Shown here in pieces: positions 1-10,218 of a stretch of 57,292 nucleotides of DNA. Under the pieces are notes generated by a model. It was not told where the DNA came from. It worked only from the letters and a program-made list of their open reading frames with translations, and ran no database searches. Source of the DNA: an uncultured Prochlorococcus sp. (lineage in GTDB: Bacteria; Cyanobacteriota; Cyanobacteriia; PCC-6307; Cyanobiaceae); assembly GCA_902536555.1 (NCBI GenBank), contig CACAXR010000006.1, positions 1-57,292 on the forward strand, in the 5' to 3' direction. Position 1 is the first letter of the stretch, and every line of letters begins with the position of its first letter. The translations under genes were made by a program, and so were the position numbers.

Positions 1-121
1 GTGAATTTTTAAGCTCGCAAGCTAGCCGAGCCTCTGTAAAATTTCACATTTTTTAGCGTTTCGTTAAAAAACATAGGTGGGTTTATCCCAAGAGATACTA
101 TCTATTTTTCAGATAAGTCTC
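1..121 (+). promoter_or_regulatory. Structured leader region upstream of rplC
   Basis: This stretch holds no gene. Bases 1-10 can pair with 38-47 around one T/T mismatch, and inside that GCTCG (13-17) pairs with CGAGC (27-31). A second imperfect hairpin pairs GAGA (92-95) with TCTC (118-121) and ATCT (100-103) with AGAT (111-114). It precedes the first gene of the ribosomal protein cluster, so it may be a 5' leader or the end of an upstream transcript. The window edge hides the rest. No T-run follows either hairpin, which argues against a simple terminator. Confidence 0.35.
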
Positions 122-215
122 AACCTTAATTAATTGTTTTTTTATTAACTTCACCTTGATAACTACTAGGTCTAGATAATTTAAAAATCATTACGAGCTA
201 GTCTAATTTAGTCTT

Positions 216-869
216 ATGTCTATAGGAATTTTAGGAAAGAAATTGGGAATGTCCCAACTTTTCGACGAGAAAGGTCATTCGGTGCCAGTTACTCTTATTG
301 AGGCTGGTCCTTGCCGTATCACTCAATTGAAAACAAACGCTTTGGATGGTTATACTGCCGTTCAAATAGGTTATGGCTTGTCCAAAGATAAGTATATAAG
401 TAAGCCTAAAAAGGGACATTTGTTGAAATCAGGTGAAGAACTTTTAAAGCATTTGAAAGAATATAGGGTCGAAGAAACTTCATCTTATGAAATCGGAAAT
501 CAAATAACTGTAAAAAACTTTGAGGTTGGTCAAAAAGTTGATATCAGTGGCAAGTCTATGGGTAGAGGTTTTGCTGGTTATCAGAAAAGACATGGTTTTA
601 GCAGAGGTCCTATGAGTCATGGTTCAAAAAATCATAGAGCACCTGGATCTACAGGTGCAGGAACAACTCCAGGCAGAATTTATCCTGGAAAAAGAATGGC
701 AGGAAGATATGGAGGAAAACAAATTACTACTAAAGGTTTGTTAGTTCTAAAGATTGATGATCAGAAAAATTTGCTTGTAGTTAAGGGTTCTGTCCCAGGT
801 AAGCCCGGCTCAATTGTAAATATTAAACCAAATAATGTTGTAGGCAAAAAAGGAGGTGAAAAATCATGA
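216..869 (+). CDS. rplC: 50S ribosomal protein L3
   Basis: L3 is an early-assembling 23S rRNA-binding protein of the large subunit. The 217-residue length fits the family. The N-terminus ([15 protein letters not shown]) and the central glycine- and basic-rich loop around residues 112-150 ([25 protein letters not shown]), which reaches towards the peptidyl transferase centre, are typical. It is the first gene of the ribosomal cluster; rpsJ, which heads the S10 operon in Escherichia coli, lies instead after tufA. The start has no Shine-Dalgarno sequence. Its stop codon overlaps the rplD start as ATGA. Confidence 0.98.
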   Translation: MSIGILGKKLGMSQLFDEKGHSVPVTLIEAGPCRITQLKTNALDGYTAVQIGYGLSKDKYISKPKKGHLLKSGEELLKHLKEYRVEETSSYEIGNQITVKNFEVGQKVDISGKSMGRGFAGYQKRHGFSRGPMSHGSKNHRAPGSTGAGTTPGRIYPGKRMAGRYGGKQITTKGLLVLKIDDQKNLLVVKGSVPGKPGSIVNIKPNNVVGKKGGEKS

Positions 870-1498
870 CAATACTCGAAACTCTTAAGTGGGATGGTAA
901 AAAATCCGGCAAAGTCACACTTGATCTAGCAGTTGCTAAAGAAACTTCTTCGTCAGACTTAATACATAGAGCAGTTCTCAGGCAGCTAGCAAATAAAAGA
1001 CAGGGGACAGCATCAACTTTGACAAGATCGGAAGTGCGTGGGGGTGGAAGAAAGCCTTACAAACAGAAAGGTACAGGAAGAGCCCGTCAAGGATCAATTA
1101 GAACACCCTTGAGACCTGGTGGTGGAATTATATTTGGCCCCAAGCCACGTTCTTACAATCTTGATATGAATCGTAAGGAACGTAGATTAGCTCTCAGAAC
1201 TGCACTTATGTCTAGAGTATCTGATATGAAGGCCGTTGAAGATTTTGGATCTACTCTTAAGCAGCCTAAAACAAGTGACATCATCAATGGCCTTGCTCGA
1301 TTAGGAATACAAAAAACTGAAAAAGTTTTGGTTATTCTTGATAGTCCGTCCGATGTTATAAAAAAATCCATTAATAATATTGAAAAAGTAAAATTAATTG
1401 CCGCAGATCAATTAAATGTATTTGATATCCTCAATGCTAATAAGTTGGTAATAGGGCAATCAGCGATAGATAAAATTCAGGAGGTTTATGCATCATGA
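866..1498 (+). CDS. rplD: 50S ribosomal protein L4
   Basis: L4 binds domain I of 23S rRNA, and its long loop lines the nascent-peptide exit tunnel. The 210-residue product shows that loop at about residues 45-80 ([25 protein letters not shown]). The ATG overlaps the rplC stop and has a strong AGGAGGTG ribosome binding site at 851-858 inside rplC, so translation is probably coupled. In E. coli L4 also represses its own operon; nothing here shows whether that applies. It overlaps rplW by four bases. Confidence 0.98.
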   Translation: MTILETLKWDGKKSGKVTLDLAVAKETSSSDLIHRAVLRQLANKRQGTASTLTRSEVRGGGRKPYKQKGTGRARQGSIRTPLRPGGGIIFGPKPRSYNLDMNRKERRLALRTALMSRVSDMKAVEDFGSTLKQPKTSDIINGLARLGIQKTEKVLVILDSPSDVIKKSINNIEKVKLIAADQLNVFDILNANKLVIGQSAIDKIQEVYAS

Positions 1499-1797
1499 GT
1501 AAATTATTCGATTCTCGTTTAGCTGATGTAATACGAAAGCCAGTTATTACTGAGAAAGCTACGAACGCGCTAGATCTAAACCAATATACTTTTGAAGTAG
1601 ATCATAGAGCGGCAAAACCACAAATAAAGGCAGCCGTTGAAGCCTTATTCAGTGTTAAAGTCGTAGGAGTTAACACTATGAATCCTCCTAGGAGAACAAG
1701 AAGAGTCGGGAAATTTTCCGGTAAACGTTCTCAGGTCAAGAAGGCTATTGTGCGTCTTGCTGAAGGAGACAAAATCCAACTATTTCCAGAATCTTAA
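1495..1797 (+). CDS. rplW: 50S ribosomal protein L23
   Basis: L23 sits at the exit of the polypeptide tunnel and docks trigger factor and the signal recognition particle. The 100-residue length is normal. Family signatures are the N-terminal [13 protein letters not shown] and the basic [17 protein letters not shown] segment around residues 57-74. The start overlaps the rplD stop and is served by AGGAGG at 1479-1484 within rplD. It lies between rplD and rplB, as in nearly all bacteria. Confidence 0.98.
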   Translation: MSKLFDSRLADVIRKPVITEKATNALDLNQYTFEVDHRAAKPQIKAAVEALFSVKVVGVNTMNPPRRTRRVGKFSGKRSQVKKAIVRLAEGDKIQLFPES

Positions 1798-1809
1798 GGA
1801 GTTTTAATC

Positions 1810-2673
1810 ATGGCGATCCGTAAATTTAAACCTTATACACCTGGTACTAGGCAGAGAGTAGTTACTGACTTTAATGAAATAACAAGTGCAAAACCCGAAA
1901 GATCACTAATAGTTTCAAAACATAGAGTTAAAGGCAGGAATAATCGTGGAGTTATCACTTGTCGTCATCGTGGAGGTGGTCACAAAAGGCAATACAGATT
2001 AGTTGACTTTAGAAGAGATAAAAGAAACATCAACGCTAAAGTTGCAGCAATACACTATGATCCTCATAGAAATGCAAGGCTGGCACTTTTATTCTACGAA
2101 GATGGGGAAAAAAGATATATTATCGCTCCAGCAGGAGTAAAAGTTGGACAAAATGTCATTTCTGGAGAAAGTGTTCCAATTGAAGATGGTAATGCAATGC
2201 CACTTTCCGTTATGCCATTAGGATCTAGTGTTCATTGTGTTGAGTTATATGCAGGTAGGGGTGCTCAGATGGTTAGATCCGCAGGAGCTAGTGCTCAAGT
2301 TATGGCAAAAGAGGGAGATTATGTTGCTTTAAAACTCCCATCTACCGAGGTAAGACTTGTAAGAAAAGAATGCTACGCAACTCTTGGTGAAGTTGGTAAT
2401 TCTGAAATAAGAAATACTAGCTTAGGTAAAGCAGGAAGAAGACGATGGCTTGGCAGAAGGCCACAAGTAAGAGGTAGTGTAATGAACCCATGTGATCATC
2501 CACATGGCGGAGGAGAGGGAAAAGCGCCAATTGGTAGAGCAGGCCCAGTTACTCCTTGGGGTAAGCCAGCTCTTGGACTAAAGACACGTAAAAAGAACAA
2601 ACCAAGTAATAAATTAGTAGTTCGAAGACGTCGTCGAGTTTCTAAGAGGAGTAGAGGAGGAAGAGACTCTTGA
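1810..2673 (+). CDS. rplB: 50S ribosomal protein L2
   Basis: L2 is a core 23S rRNA-binding protein needed for subunit association and peptidyl transfer. At 287 residues it is full length. The C-terminal [18 protein letters not shown] segment (around residues 222-242) contains the conserved histidine region near the peptidyl transferase centre, and the C-terminus is strongly basic ([13 protein letters not shown]). AAGGAG at 1796-1801, overlapping the end of rplW, sets the start. A gap of 37 bases follows before rpsS. Confidence 0.98.
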
Positions 2674-2710
2674 TTACTTCATTTATTATTTCAATTTCTA
2701 TTTTATAACC

Positions 2711-2989
2711 ATGGGACGTTCACTAAAAAAAGGACCTTTTATCGCAGATAGCCTGCTCAAGAAGGTAGAAAAACAAAATACTGATAATGACAAGTCTGTT
2801 ATCAAAACTTGGTCGAGATCCTCTACGATTTTACCTTTAATGATTGGTCATACAATCGCAGTACATAATGGCAAGACTCATATCCCTGTATTCATAACTG
2901 AACAAATGATCGGTCATAAACTCGGTGAGTTTGCTCCTACACGCACTTATCGTGGTCACATAAGAGATAAGAAAGGAGCAAAATCATGA
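2711..2989 (+). CDS. rpsS: 30S ribosomal protein S19
   Basis: S19 sits in the 30S head, pairs with S13 and contacts A-site tRNA. The 92-residue protein has the standard opening [18 protein letters not shown] and the conserved core [17 protein letters not shown] and [15 protein letters not shown]. The start follows an AT-rich gap without a Shine-Dalgarno sequence, unlike the overlapping genes on either side. Its last codons carry AAAGGAG, which serves rplV, and the two genes overlap as ATGA. Confidence 0.98.
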
Positions 2990-3372
2990 CAAAAACACCT
3001 GAAACAACAAAAACAGCTATTGCTCATGGAAATTATGTTCGTGGATCAGCCTCTAAAGTGAGAAGAGTTTTAGATCAAATAAGGGGTCGTTCATATAGAG
3101 ATGCATTAATTATGCTGGAATTTATGCCTTATAGATCTACTGAACCTATTACTAAAGTTTTAAGATCTGCAGTTGCTAACGCAGAGCATAATCTTGGCAT
3201 GGATCCATCCACCTTAGTTATTTCCTCTGCTTGGGCTAATAGTGGTCCTGTAATGAAAAGGTATAGGCCAAGAGCTCAAGGAAGAGCTTTTTCTATCAAA
3301 AAACAGACTTGCCATATTAGTATTTCAGTTGAGTCTGCTCCTACCCAAATAAATGCGGAGGTACAAAACTAA
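2986..3372 (+). CDS. rplV: 50S ribosomal protein L22
   Basis: L22 binds all domains of 23S rRNA, and its beta-hairpin lines the exit tunnel next to L4. The 128-residue protein has the conserved [19 protein letters not shown] helix and the hairpin [19 protein letters not shown] at about residues 89-107. The start overlaps the rpsS stop, with GGAG a few bases upstream. The final base of its stop codon is the first base of the rpsC start. Confidence 0.97.
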
Positions 3373-4103
3373 TGGGACACAAAATACATCCTTCTGGATT
3401 GAGATTAGGGATTACACAAGAACATCGTTCTAAGTGGTTCGCCACATCTAAAACATATCCAATTCTTCTCCAAGAAGATTTTAAAATTCGTACTTTCATA
3501 CAGAAAAAGTATGGTGCAGCAGGAATTAGCGATGTACTAATATCTAGAAAGGCTGATCAACTGGAACTTGAATTGAAAACAGCGAGACCAGGAGTGATAG
3601 TTGGGAGACAAGGAAGTGGGATTGAAGAATTAAGATCTGGAATTCAAAAAACGATAGGAGATCGCACTAGACAAGTCAGAATAAATGTTGTTGAAGTTGA
3701 GCGTGTTGATGCCGATGCTTTTTTATTGGCTGAATATATTGCGCAACAACTTGAAAAAAGAGTCGCCTTTAGAAGAACTATTAGAATGGCCTTACAAAGA
3801 GCTCAAAGAGCTGGAGTATTGGGTCTAAAAATACAAGTTGGGGGAAGGTTAAATGGCGCTGAAATCGCTAGATCAGAATGGACTAGAGAAGGTAGAGTTC
3901 CTTTACATACTTTGAGAGCTGAAATTGATTATGCAACACGTGAAGCTAATACAACATACGGTGTTCTAGGCATTAAAGTTTGGGTTTTCAAAGGTGAAGT
4001 TCTCCCTAAAGAAGAACAAACTATCCCTGTGGGTGCAAGCCCTAAGAGGAAAGCTAGTAGAAGACCTCAGCAATTTGAGGATCGTTCAAATGAGAATTCA
4101 TAG
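3372..4103 (+). CDS. rpsC: 30S ribosomal protein S3
   Basis: S3 lies at the mRNA entry site of the 30S head and takes part in the ribosomal helicase activity. The 243-residue protein starts [16 protein letters not shown], has a KH domain with [17 protein letters not shown] at about residues 75-91, and the conserved C-terminal domain ([19 protein letters not shown]). The last 30 residues are a charged tail of the kind seen in cyanobacteria. GGAGGT at 3357-3362, within rplV, precedes the start. Confidence 0.98.
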   Translation: MGHKIHPSGLRLGITQEHRSKWFATSKTYPILLQEDFKIRTFIQKKYGAAGISDVLISRKADQLELELKTARPGVIVGRQGSGIEELRSGIQKTIGDRTRQVRINVVEVERVDADAFLLAEYIAQQLEKRVAFRRTIRMALQRAQRAGVLGLKIQVGGRLNGAEIARSEWTREGRVPLHTLRAEIDYATREANTTYGVLGIKVWVFKGEVLPKEEQTIPVGASPKRKASRRPQQFEDRSNENS

Positions 4104-4114
4104 GAGGTATAAAA

Positions 4115-4597
4115 ATGCTTAGTCCAAAACGTACTAAATTCCGTAAACAACATAGAGGCAGAATGAGGGGTGTAGCCTCAAAAGGTAATACTATTGCGTT
4201 CGGTCAATTTGCTCTCCAAGCTCAAGATTGTGGCTGGGTAACAGCACGTCAGATTGAAGCAAGCAGAAGAGCCATGACCAGATATATTAAACGTGGTGGT
4301 CAAATCTGGATAAGAATATTTCCTGATAAACCCGTAACCATGAGACCTGCCGAAACCAGAATGGGTTCTGGTAAAGGTAATCCAGAGTTTTGGGTCGCAG
4401 TTGTAAAACCGGGAAGAATACTTTTTGAAATGGGTGGTGAGGATATCACTGAGGAAATTGCAAAGGAGGCTATGCGTCTCGCTCAATACAAACTTCCTGT
4501 AAAAACTAAATTTATCTCCATTGATAAAAATCTAGAAAATTCCTCACAAGAAAATACAAAAAATAGCAAAAAATCTCAAGAGGAGGTTAAACAATGA
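4115..4597 (+). CDS. rplP: 50S ribosomal protein L16, with C-terminal extension
   Basis: L16 supports the A-site and the elbow of incoming tRNA. Residues 1 to about 137 match the universal protein ([55 protein letters not shown]). The protein then runs on to 160 residues with a Lys/Asn/Ser/Glu-rich tail that most bacterial L16 proteins lack; this looks lineage-specific. AGGAGGT just upstream sets the start. Its end overlaps rpmC, whose AGGAGGT lies inside the tail-coding DNA. Confidence 0.98.
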   Translation: MLSPKRTKFRKQHRGRMRGVASKGNTIAFGQFALQAQDCGWVTARQIEASRRAMTRYIKRGGQIWIRIFPDKPVTMRPAETRMGSGKGNPEFWVAVVKPGRILFEMGGEDITEEIAKEAMRLAQYKLPVKTKFISIDKNLENSSQENTKNSKKSQEEVKQ

Positions 4598-4812
4598 AAA
4601 ACTCAGAGTCACTGAAGGAATTTAAAAAATTAAATTCTGAACAAATTACTGCAAAGATTGACCAATTGCGAAAAGATCTTTTTGACTTGAGATTCAAGCA
4701 AGCTACAAGACAGCTCAATGAAACTCATAAATTTAAAATTATCAAGAAACAAGTTGCGCAATTACTTACTCTCAGTAAGAGTCAATCTGCTTCTAAAACA
4801 ACTTCTGATTAA
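4594..4812 (+). CDS. rpmC: 50S ribosomal protein L29
   Basis: L29 is a small helical protein at the tunnel exit beside L23. The 72-residue product is mainly alpha-helical and highly charged, with the family core [22 protein letters not shown] at about residues 20-41 interrupted nowhere, and a short basic C-terminus. The start overlaps the rplP stop codon and has a strong AGGAGGT site. The gene sits in the standard rplP-rpmC-rpsQ order. Confidence 0.96.
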   Translation: MKNSESLKEFKKLNSEQITAKIDQLRKDLFDLRFKQATRQLNETHKFKIIKKQVAQLLTLSKSQSASKTTSD

Positions 4813-4821
4813 TTATTAATT

Positions 4822-5088
4822 ATGGCACTTAAAGAAAGAATTGGTACTGTTGTCAGCGACAAAATGGATAAAACAGTTGTTGTTGCTGTTATTAACAGAT
4901 ATCCACATCCAATTTATAAAAAAATTGTAAGTAGAACTACACGATATAAGGCGCATGATCCAGAAAATACATGTGTTTTAGGTGATCGAGTTAAAATTAG
5001 AGAAACTAGACCGCTCAGTGCTCATAAAAGATGGGCAATAGAAGAGATTCTCAATAAAACAACTCAGGCTAAGGAGGTTAAAAAATGA
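4822..5088 (+). CDS. rpsQ: 30S ribosomal protein S17
   Basis: S17 is a primary 16S rRNA-binding protein with an OB fold. The 88-residue protein carries the signatures [20 protein letters not shown] and [22 protein letters not shown]. Nine AT-only bases separate it from rpmC and it has no Shine-Dalgarno sequence. The 3' end overlaps rplN by four bases and supplies the AAGGAGGT site for that gene. Confidence 0.97.
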
Positions 5089-5450
5089 TTCAACAAGAAA
5101 CTTATTTAACAGTTGCCGATAATAGCGGAGCAAAAAGACTCCAATGTATTAGGGTTTTAGGTTCTAATAGAAGGTATGCTCATGTCGGAGATGTAATCGT
5201 AGCAACTGTAAAAGATGCCCTTCCTAACATGGGAGTTAAGAAATCTGAAGTTGTTAAAGCTGTTATCGTCAGGACTAAAGCAACATTAAGAAGAAATACT
5301 GGTAATTCAATCAGATTTGATGACAATGCGGCAGTATTGATTAATGAAGATAAGAATCCAAAAGGTACGAGAGTCTTTGGTCCTGTAGCTAGAGAACTGC
5401 GGGATAAAAATTATACAAAGATTGTTTCTCTTGCTCCGGAGGTGATTTAA
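5085..5450 (+). CDS. rplN: 50S ribosomal protein L14
   Basis: L14 forms part of inter-subunit bridges B5 and B8 and binds 23S rRNA near the factor-binding region. The 121-residue protein is nearly invariant in character: [19 protein letters not shown] at the N-terminus, and [20 protein letters not shown] followed by SLAPEVI at the C-terminus. It overlaps rpsQ at its start. GGAGGTG at its very end (5438-5444) is placed for rplX, which begins on the next base after the stop codon. Confidence 0.98.
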
Positions 5451-5807
5451 ATGTTGGATTCATTAAAGCAAAAGAAAAATTTCCAGAGAATAAAAATGAG
5501 AATCAAAACTGGAGATTTGGTAAAAGTAATTAATGGTAAGGACAAAGGGAAAACTGGTGAGGTTTTAAAAACTATCCCTCTTGAAAATAGAGTAGTTGTA
5601 AAGGGAATTAACCTTAGGACTAAACATGTAAAACCAACTCAGGAAGGAGAAACTGGAAGAATACTTACAGAAGAAGCATCTTTACATGCATCAAATGTAA
5701 TGTTCTTCTCAAAGGATAAAAATCTTACAAGTAAGATTGAATACTTTATTGATAAAGAGGGGGTTAAGAAAAGAAGATTGAAGAAAACTGGTGAAGTAAT
5801 TGATTAA
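5451..5807 (+). CDS. rplX: 50S ribosomal protein L24
   Basis: L24 starts assembly of the 50S subunit and lies at the tunnel exit. The KOW motif is clear ([20 protein letters not shown], about residues 20-39). The 118-residue form has about 15 residues before the usual start; an internal ATG at 5496 would give a standard-length protein. I kept the longer form because GGAGGTG at 5438-5444 is correctly spaced for the ATG at 5451, which directly follows the rplN stop. A 74-base gap with a hairpin separates it from rplE. Confidence 0.95.
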   Translation: MLDSLKQKKNFQRIKMRIKTGDLVKVINGKDKGKTGEVLKTIPLENRVVVKGINLRTKHVKPTQEGETGRILTEEASLHASNVMFFSKDKNLTSKIEYFIDKEGVKKRRLKKTGEVID

Positions 5808-5848
5808 TTTTTCATCAGAAACCAGATTTCAACTTTTTCTAATTTATC

Positions 5849-5870
5849 AATTCTGACAAAGACCAGAATT
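5849..5870 (+). repeat. Hairpin in the rplX-rplE gap
   Basis: AATTCTG (5849-5855) and CAGAATT (5864-5870) form a perfect 7-bp stem with an 8-nt loop, 12 bases before the rplE start. No T-run follows. It is one of the larger gaps within the ribosomal cluster, so it could be an RNA-processing or attenuation element, but this is only inferred from symmetry. Confidence 0.35.
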
Positions 5871-5881
5871 AACAAAAAATT

Positions 5882-6421
5882 ATGACTCTAAAAAATCGCT
5901 ACAAAGAATCAATAAGACCAAAACTTTTAAAGGACCTTGGTCTTAAAAATATTCATCAAGTACCTAAAGTTGTCAAAGTCAACGTTAATAGAGGTCTTGG
6001 TGAGGCAGCTTCAAATTCAAAAGCTTTAGAGGCTTCTCTGAATGAAATGGCAACAATTACAGGGCAAAAGGCACTAGTAACTAGGGCCAAAAAAGCTATC
6101 GCGGGTTTTAAAATTCGTGAGGGTATGCCAATTGGTTGTACTGTAACTTTGAGAGGTGACAGGATGTATTCCTTTTTAGAGAGATTTATAAATCTAGCTT
6201 TACCAAGAATAAGAGACTTTAGAGGAGTTAATCCAAAAAGTTTTGATGGGAGAGGGAATTACACCGTTGGAGTGAAAGAGCAATTAATTTTTCCTGAAAT
6301 CTCTTTTGATAAAATTGATTCAATAAGAGGTATGGATATAACTATTGTCACAAGTGCGAGATCAGATCAAGAGGGCAAAGCTCTCCTTCAAGAGTTAGGA
6401 ATGCCTTTTAGTAAGAATTAA
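5882..6421 (+). CDS. rplE: 50S ribosomal protein L5
   Basis: L5 binds 5S rRNA and contacts P-site tRNA through bridge B1b. The 179-residue protein has the family features [36 protein letters not shown] at about residues 62-80, and [18 protein letters not shown]. There is no Shine-Dalgarno sequence before the ATG. rpsH follows directly: rpsN, which sits between rplE and rpsH in many bacteria, is absent here, as is usual for cyanobacteria, where it is encoded elsewhere. Confidence 0.98.
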   Translation: MTLKNRYKESIRPKLLKDLGLKNIHQVPKVVKVNVNRGLGEAASNSKALEASLNEMATITGQKALVTRAKKAIAGFKIREGMPIGCTVTLRGDRMYSFLERFINLALPRIRDFRGVNPKSFDGRGNYTVGVKEQLIFPEISFDKIDSIRGMDITIVTSARSDQEGKALLQELGMPFSKN

Positions 6422-6430
6422 ATTAAAACC

Positions 6431-6832
6431 ATGTCAAATCACGATCCTATTTCAGATATGCTTACTCGAATTAGAAATGCGAGTCAAAAAAAGCATACAA
6501 CCACATCAATTCCAAGTTCAAAAATGTCCCTAAGTATTGCAAAAGTGCTTCAAAAAGAGGGTTTCATTTCTGACATTAATGAAGAAGGTGAAGGCTATAA
6601 GTCAGAAATAATACTTGGTCTGAAATATAGTGGCAAGAATAAATTCCCTACTATCCGATCCATGCAAAGAGTTAGTAAACCTGGTTTGAGAATTTATAAA
6701 AATACCAAAGCTTTACCAAAAGTACTAGGAGGTCTTGGAGTTGCTATTATATCTACTTCTAAAGGTGTCATGAGTGATCGTGATGCTAGGAAGCAAGGTA
6801 TAGGTGGTGAAGTACTTTGCTATGTTTATTAA
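6431..6832 (+). CDS. rpsH: 30S ribosomal protein S8
   Basis: S8 binds the central domain of 16S rRNA and organises the platform. The 133-residue protein starts with [16 protein letters not shown] and ends with [21 protein letters not shown], both diagnostic. In E. coli S8 represses the spc operon; whether that happens here cannot be seen. It starts nine bases after rplE without a Shine-Dalgarno sequence. AAGGAGGA at its end serves rplF. Confidence 0.98.
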   Translation: MSNHDPISDMLTRIRNASQKKHTTTSIPSSKMSLSIAKVLQKEGFISDINEEGEGYKSEIILGLKYSGKNKFPTIRSMQRVSKPGLRIYKNTKALPKVLGGLGVAIISTSKGVMSDRDARKQGIGGEVLCYVY

Positions 6833-6844
6833 GGAGGATTAATC

Positions 6845-7384
6845 ATGTCAAGAATTGGAAAAACACCAGTACTAATACCAGATAAAGTATCTGTTGATTT
6901 TGATGGATTAACAGTTACAGTTAAAGGTCCTAAGGGTGAGTTAAAACGTCAGATGCCAGAAGGAGTTAGTTTTGATAAAAAAGATAATACTGTTGTCGTA
7001 AGTCCCACTACTACCAAAATCTTCTCAAGGCAAAGACATGGTTTATGTAGAGCTTTAATTGCAAATATGGTTGAAGGGGTTAGTCAAGGTTTTTCAAAAA
7101 AACTTGAAATTGTAGGCGTTGGATCGAGAGCACAAGTAAAAGGTAAAAATCTAGTTGTTAGTGCAGGATATAGTCATCCTATAGAAATGATCCCCCCTGA
7201 TGGTATAACATACAAGGTTGAGAGTAATACAAACGTTACTGTATCTGGAATTGATAAGGAAATTGTTGGTAATGAAGCAGCAAAAATCAGATCAATTAGA
7301 CCTCCAGAACCATATAAAGGTAAAGGAATTAAATACCATGATGAGAGAATTCTCAGAAAAGCTGGTAAATCTGGCAAAAAATAA
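6845..7384 (+). CDS. rplF: 50S ribosomal protein L6
   Basis: L6 lies near the factor-binding site of the 50S subunit and has two homologous domains. The 179-residue product shows both: the N-terminal [17 protein letters not shown] and the C-terminal [24 protein letters not shown] signature. A good AAGGAGGA site just upstream fixes the start. Position between rpsH and rplR is standard. Confidence 0.98.
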   Translation: MSRIGKTPVLIPDKVSVDFDGLTVTVKGPKGELKRQMPEGVSFDKKDNTVVVSPTTTKIFSRQRHGLCRALIANMVEGVSQGFSKKLEIVGVGSRAQVKGKNLVVSAGYSHPIEMIPPDGITYKVESNTNVTVSGIDKEIVGNEAAKIRSIRPPEPYKGKGIKYHDERILRKAGKSGKK

Positions 7385-7398
7385 TTCCAATTAAAAAA

Positions 7399-7767
7399 AT
7401 GACCAAACTTTCCAGGAAATTACAAACCCAAAAAAGACATAGAAGATTAAGGAGATTCTTAATTGGAGATGCAACTCGTCCAAGATTGTCTGTTTTCCGC
7501 TCTAATAACCATATATATGCTCAGGTTATAGATGATAGCGCTCAAACAACTATTTGCTCAGCTTCAACTGTTGATAAAGAATTAAGAGAAAAATCTGAGA
7601 AATTACCTTCTGATTGTAATTCTTCTTCCATTGTTGGAAAATTATTAGCAAAGAGAGCTATAAAAAAAGGTATTAAGCAAGTAATTTTTGACCGTGGAGG
7701 TAATTTATATCACGGGAGAGTAAAGGCACTTGCAGATGCTGCTCGTGAAGCTGGCCTGGAATTCTAA
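7399..7767 (+). CDS. rplR: 50S ribosomal protein L18
   Basis: L18 binds 5S rRNA together with L5 and L25. The 122-residue protein has an Arg/Lys-rich N-terminus ([18 protein letters not shown]), then [19 protein letters not shown] and the conserved C-terminal [21 protein letters not shown]. There is no Shine-Dalgarno sequence. Gene order and size are as expected for the spc operon. Confidence 0.98.
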   Translation: MTKLSRKLQTQKRHRRLRRFLIGDATRPRLSVFRSNNHIYAQVIDDSAQTTICSASTVDKELREKSEKLPSDCNSSSIVGKLLAKRAIKKGIKQVIFDRGGNLYHGRVKALADAAREAGLEF

Positions 7768-7783
7768 CTCTTAATTTTTTACT

Positions 7784-8407
7784 ATGACTGACACTCCAAC
7801 AAAACAAGAAATTCAATCCAAGAACGACAATAATGTTCCTGGAGCTATGCCCGTAGAACAAAAAAAGAATAACCGTAATGATCGAAAAAGAAATAGAAGA
7901 GGTGATTCAAAAAATCTAGAGAGAGATTCTGATTGGCAAGAAAGAGTTGTTCAAATTCGACGTGTTTCTAAGACTGTTAAGGGTGGTAAAAAAATGAGTT
8001 TTAGAGCAATTGTTGTAGTAGGTAACGAAAAAGGTCAAGTTGGAGTTGGAGTTGGTAAAGCGGGGGATGTTATTGGTGCGGTGAGAAAGGGAGTTTCAGA
8101 TGGTAAAAAGAATCTTGTTAGGGTTCCTTTAACCCCAAATAATTCAATACCGACTTTATCTTTAGGTCGAGATGGAGCTGCTAATGTTCTAATTAGACCA
8201 GCTGCCCCAGGTACAGGTGTAATTGCTGGTGGTTCAATAAGAACAGTTTTAGAATTAGCCGGCATAAAAAATGTTTTAGCAAAAAGATTGGGTAGTAAAA
8301 CACCTTTGAATAATGCTAGAGCTGCTATGGTAGCTCTTTCTCAATTAAGAACACACAAATCTGCCTCTAGGGAGAGAGGCATCTCACTTGAACAGCTCTA
8401 TTCTTAA
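7784..8407 (+). CDS. rpsE: 30S ribosomal protein S5
   Basis: S5 acts in decoding accuracy and, with S3 and S4, at the mRNA entry channel. The double-stranded RNA-binding-like domain begins around residue 46 ([20 protein letters not shown]), followed by [20 protein letters not shown] and the C-terminal [14 protein letters not shown]. Its first 45 residues are a hydrophilic extension rich in Asn, Lys and Gln that E. coli S5 lacks. No Shine-Dalgarno sequence is present. Confidence 0.97.
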   Translation: MTDTPTKQEIQSKNDNNVPGAMPVEQKKNNRNDRKRNRRGDSKNLERDSDWQERVVQIRRVSKTVKGGKKMSFRAIVVVGNEKGQVGVGVGKAGDVIGAVRKGVSDGKKNLVRVPLTPNNSIPTLSLGRDGAANVLIRPAAPGTGVIAGGSIRTVLELAGIKNVLAKRLGSKTPLNNARAAMVALSQLRTHKSASRERGISLEQLYS

Positions 8408-8411
8408 AATT

Positions 8412-8870
8412 ATGACTTCAACATTAAATACACTTAAATCAAACTCTGGCTCGAGAAAGAAAAAATTAAGAAAGGGTAGAGGAATTGCAGCCGGCCAGGG
8501 TGCATCATGTGGTTTTGGAATGAGAGGACAAAAGTCACGTTCTGGAAGACCAACACGTCCAGGTTTTGAAGGTGGCCAAATGCCCTTATATAGAAGAGTT
8601 CCAAAATTAAAGCACTTTGAAATAATTAATCAAAAGAACTTTTCCATAATTAATCTAGAAAAATTAAATGATTTCAAAGATAACGATACTGTTAACCTAG
8701 ACTCACTAGTAAAGAAAGGATTAATCTTCAAGCCAAAATTTCCTTTAAAAATCCTTGGTAACGGAAAACTTAATGTAAAGTTAAAAGTCCAAGCTCATGC
8801 ATTTACAAAAGTTGCAAAACAAAAAATTGAGGACGCAGGTGGATCCTGCGAGCTTATAAATAAAAAATAA
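8412..8870 (+). CDS. rplO: 50S ribosomal protein L15
   Basis: L15 is a late-assembly 23S rRNA-binding protein. The protein has the standard basic N-terminus ([20 protein letters not shown], then [12 protein letters not shown]) and [16 protein letters not shown] place the start at the ATG at 8412, giving 152 residues and the usual [11 protein letters not shown] beginning; an in-frame ATG at 8388 would overlap rpsE and add eight unconserved residues. It is followed by secY. Confidence 0.95.
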   Translation: MTSTLNTLKSNSGSRKKKLRKGRGIAAGQGASCGFGMRGQKSRSGRPTRPGFEGGQMPLYRRVPKLKHFEIINQKNFSIINLEKLNDFKDNDTVNLDSLVKKGLIFKPKFPLKILGNGKLNVKLKVQAHAFTKVAKQKIEDAGGSCELINKK

Positions 8871-8898
8871 ATCTACTAAAATTTAGGTAAGCTTCAAA

Positions 8899-10218
8899 AT
8901 GTTTGTCAACAAAAGTAGAAATCCTAGCGCTTCTGAAATACTTTCCCAATTATTTTTAAATAAAGAGCTACGGAGTAGAGTTTTAACTACTCTAGGTCTC
9001 CTCCTTTTAGTAAGACTTGGTATATATATCCCTATGCCTGGTATTGATAGGGTTGCTTTTAAAAGTTTTATAGATCAGGGGGGGCAATTAATAGGTTTTT
9101 TAGATATTTTTACTGGAGGAGGAATTTCAACTTTAGGAATATTCGCATTAGGCATACTTCCCTTTATCAACGCATCAATTATTATTCAGCTTCTTACAGC
9201 TTCATTGCCTGTTCTTGAAGATTTACAAAAAAATGAGGGAGAAGCCGGTAGGAGAAAAATAGCTCAAATTACTAGATATGTTTCCTTAGGATGGGGGTTT
9301 TTGCAGAGTATAATTTTTTCTTTAATTCTCAGACAATATGCAATTGAAGGGATAAGTGAAACTACATTTGTCTTACAGACCTCTATTGCTTTGGTAACTG
9401 GCTCGATGTTAGTGATGTGGTTTAGTGAAATTATTACAGAGAAAGGAATTGGTCAAGGAGCTTCATTAGTTATATTTTTGAATATTGTGTCGACTTTACC
9501 AAAAGCCTTAAGTTCAACCATTGAAAAAGCTCAAACTGGAGATCGAGGAGATGTTTTAGGTATTCTAGTTTTACTTGGAGTATTTTTACTGACAATTGTC
9601 GGGATAATTTTTGTCCAAGAAGGAGCAAGACGTATTCCCATTGTTAGTGCTAAAAGGCAAATAGGTAATTCAACATTGCTTCCTACAAGGCAAAGTTATT
9701 TACCTTTAAAATTAAACGCAGGTGGAGTCATGCCTATTATATTTGCATCAGCCTTAATTTTTTTGCCCATAACAATTGCAAATGTTACTGGCAATCCAGT
9801 TTTAATCAAATTAGCTAGTAGTTTAAACCCTGGATCTGCAAACCCATGGCCATATGCTCTTACATTCTTCTCATTGATTTTGGGGTTCTCCTATTTTTAT
9901 GCATCCCTTACAATTAATCCAGTTGATGTAGCTTCAAATTTAAAGAAAGGAGGAGTAGCGATACCGGGAGTTAGACCAGGAACTAATACAGCAAACTACC
10001 TATCAGGTATACAAAATAGGTTGACTTTATTGGGAGGATTATTTCTGGGTTCAGTCGCTATAATCCCTGCTGCAGTAGAGAGAGCTACAAATGTTCAGAC
10101 CTTTCAAGGTCTAGGAGCAACATCATTACTTATTCTTGTGGGTGTTGCTATAGATACTGCTAAGCAAATTCAAACTTATGTTATTTCACAAAGGTATGAG
10201 GGATTAATTAATAATTAA
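8899..10218 (+). CDS. secY: Protein translocase subunit SecY
   Basis: SecY is the channel of the Sec translocon, exporting or inserting proteins at the cytoplasmic and, in cyanobacteria, thylakoid membranes. The 439-residue protein has about ten hydrophobic segments. Signatures include [12 protein letters not shown] near residue 40, [16 protein letters not shown] around residue 85, and [12 protein letters not shown] near residue 355. The spc-operon position between rplO and adk is typical. The last base of its stop codon is the first base of adk. Confidence 0.97.
   Translation: MFVNKSRNPSASEILSQLFLNKELRSRVLTTLGLLLLVRLGIYIPMPGIDRVAFKSFIDQGGQLIGFLDIFTGGGISTLGIFALGILPFINASIIIQLLTASLPVLEDLQKNEGEAGRRKIAQITRYVSLGWGFLQSIIFSLILRQYAIEGISETTFVLQTSIALVTGSMLVMWFSEIITEKGIGQGASLVIFLNIVSTLPKALSSTIEKAQTGDRGDVLGILVLLGVFLLTIVGIIFVQEGARRIPIVSAKRQIGNSTLLPTRQSYLPLKLNAGGVMPIIFASALIFLPITIANVTGNPVLIKLASSLNPGSANPWPYALTFFSLILGFSYFYASLTINPVDVASNLKKGGVAIPGVRPGTNTANYLSGIQNRLTLLGGLFLGSVAIIPAAVERATNVQTFQGLGATSLLILVGVAIDTAKQIQTYVISQRYEGLINN

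Noticed and set aside
5808-6430. Missing rpsN between rplE and rpsH as a deletion
   Set aside because: Cyanobacteria encode S14 elsewhere; the absence is normal for the group. The same applies to rpsJ lying after tufA.
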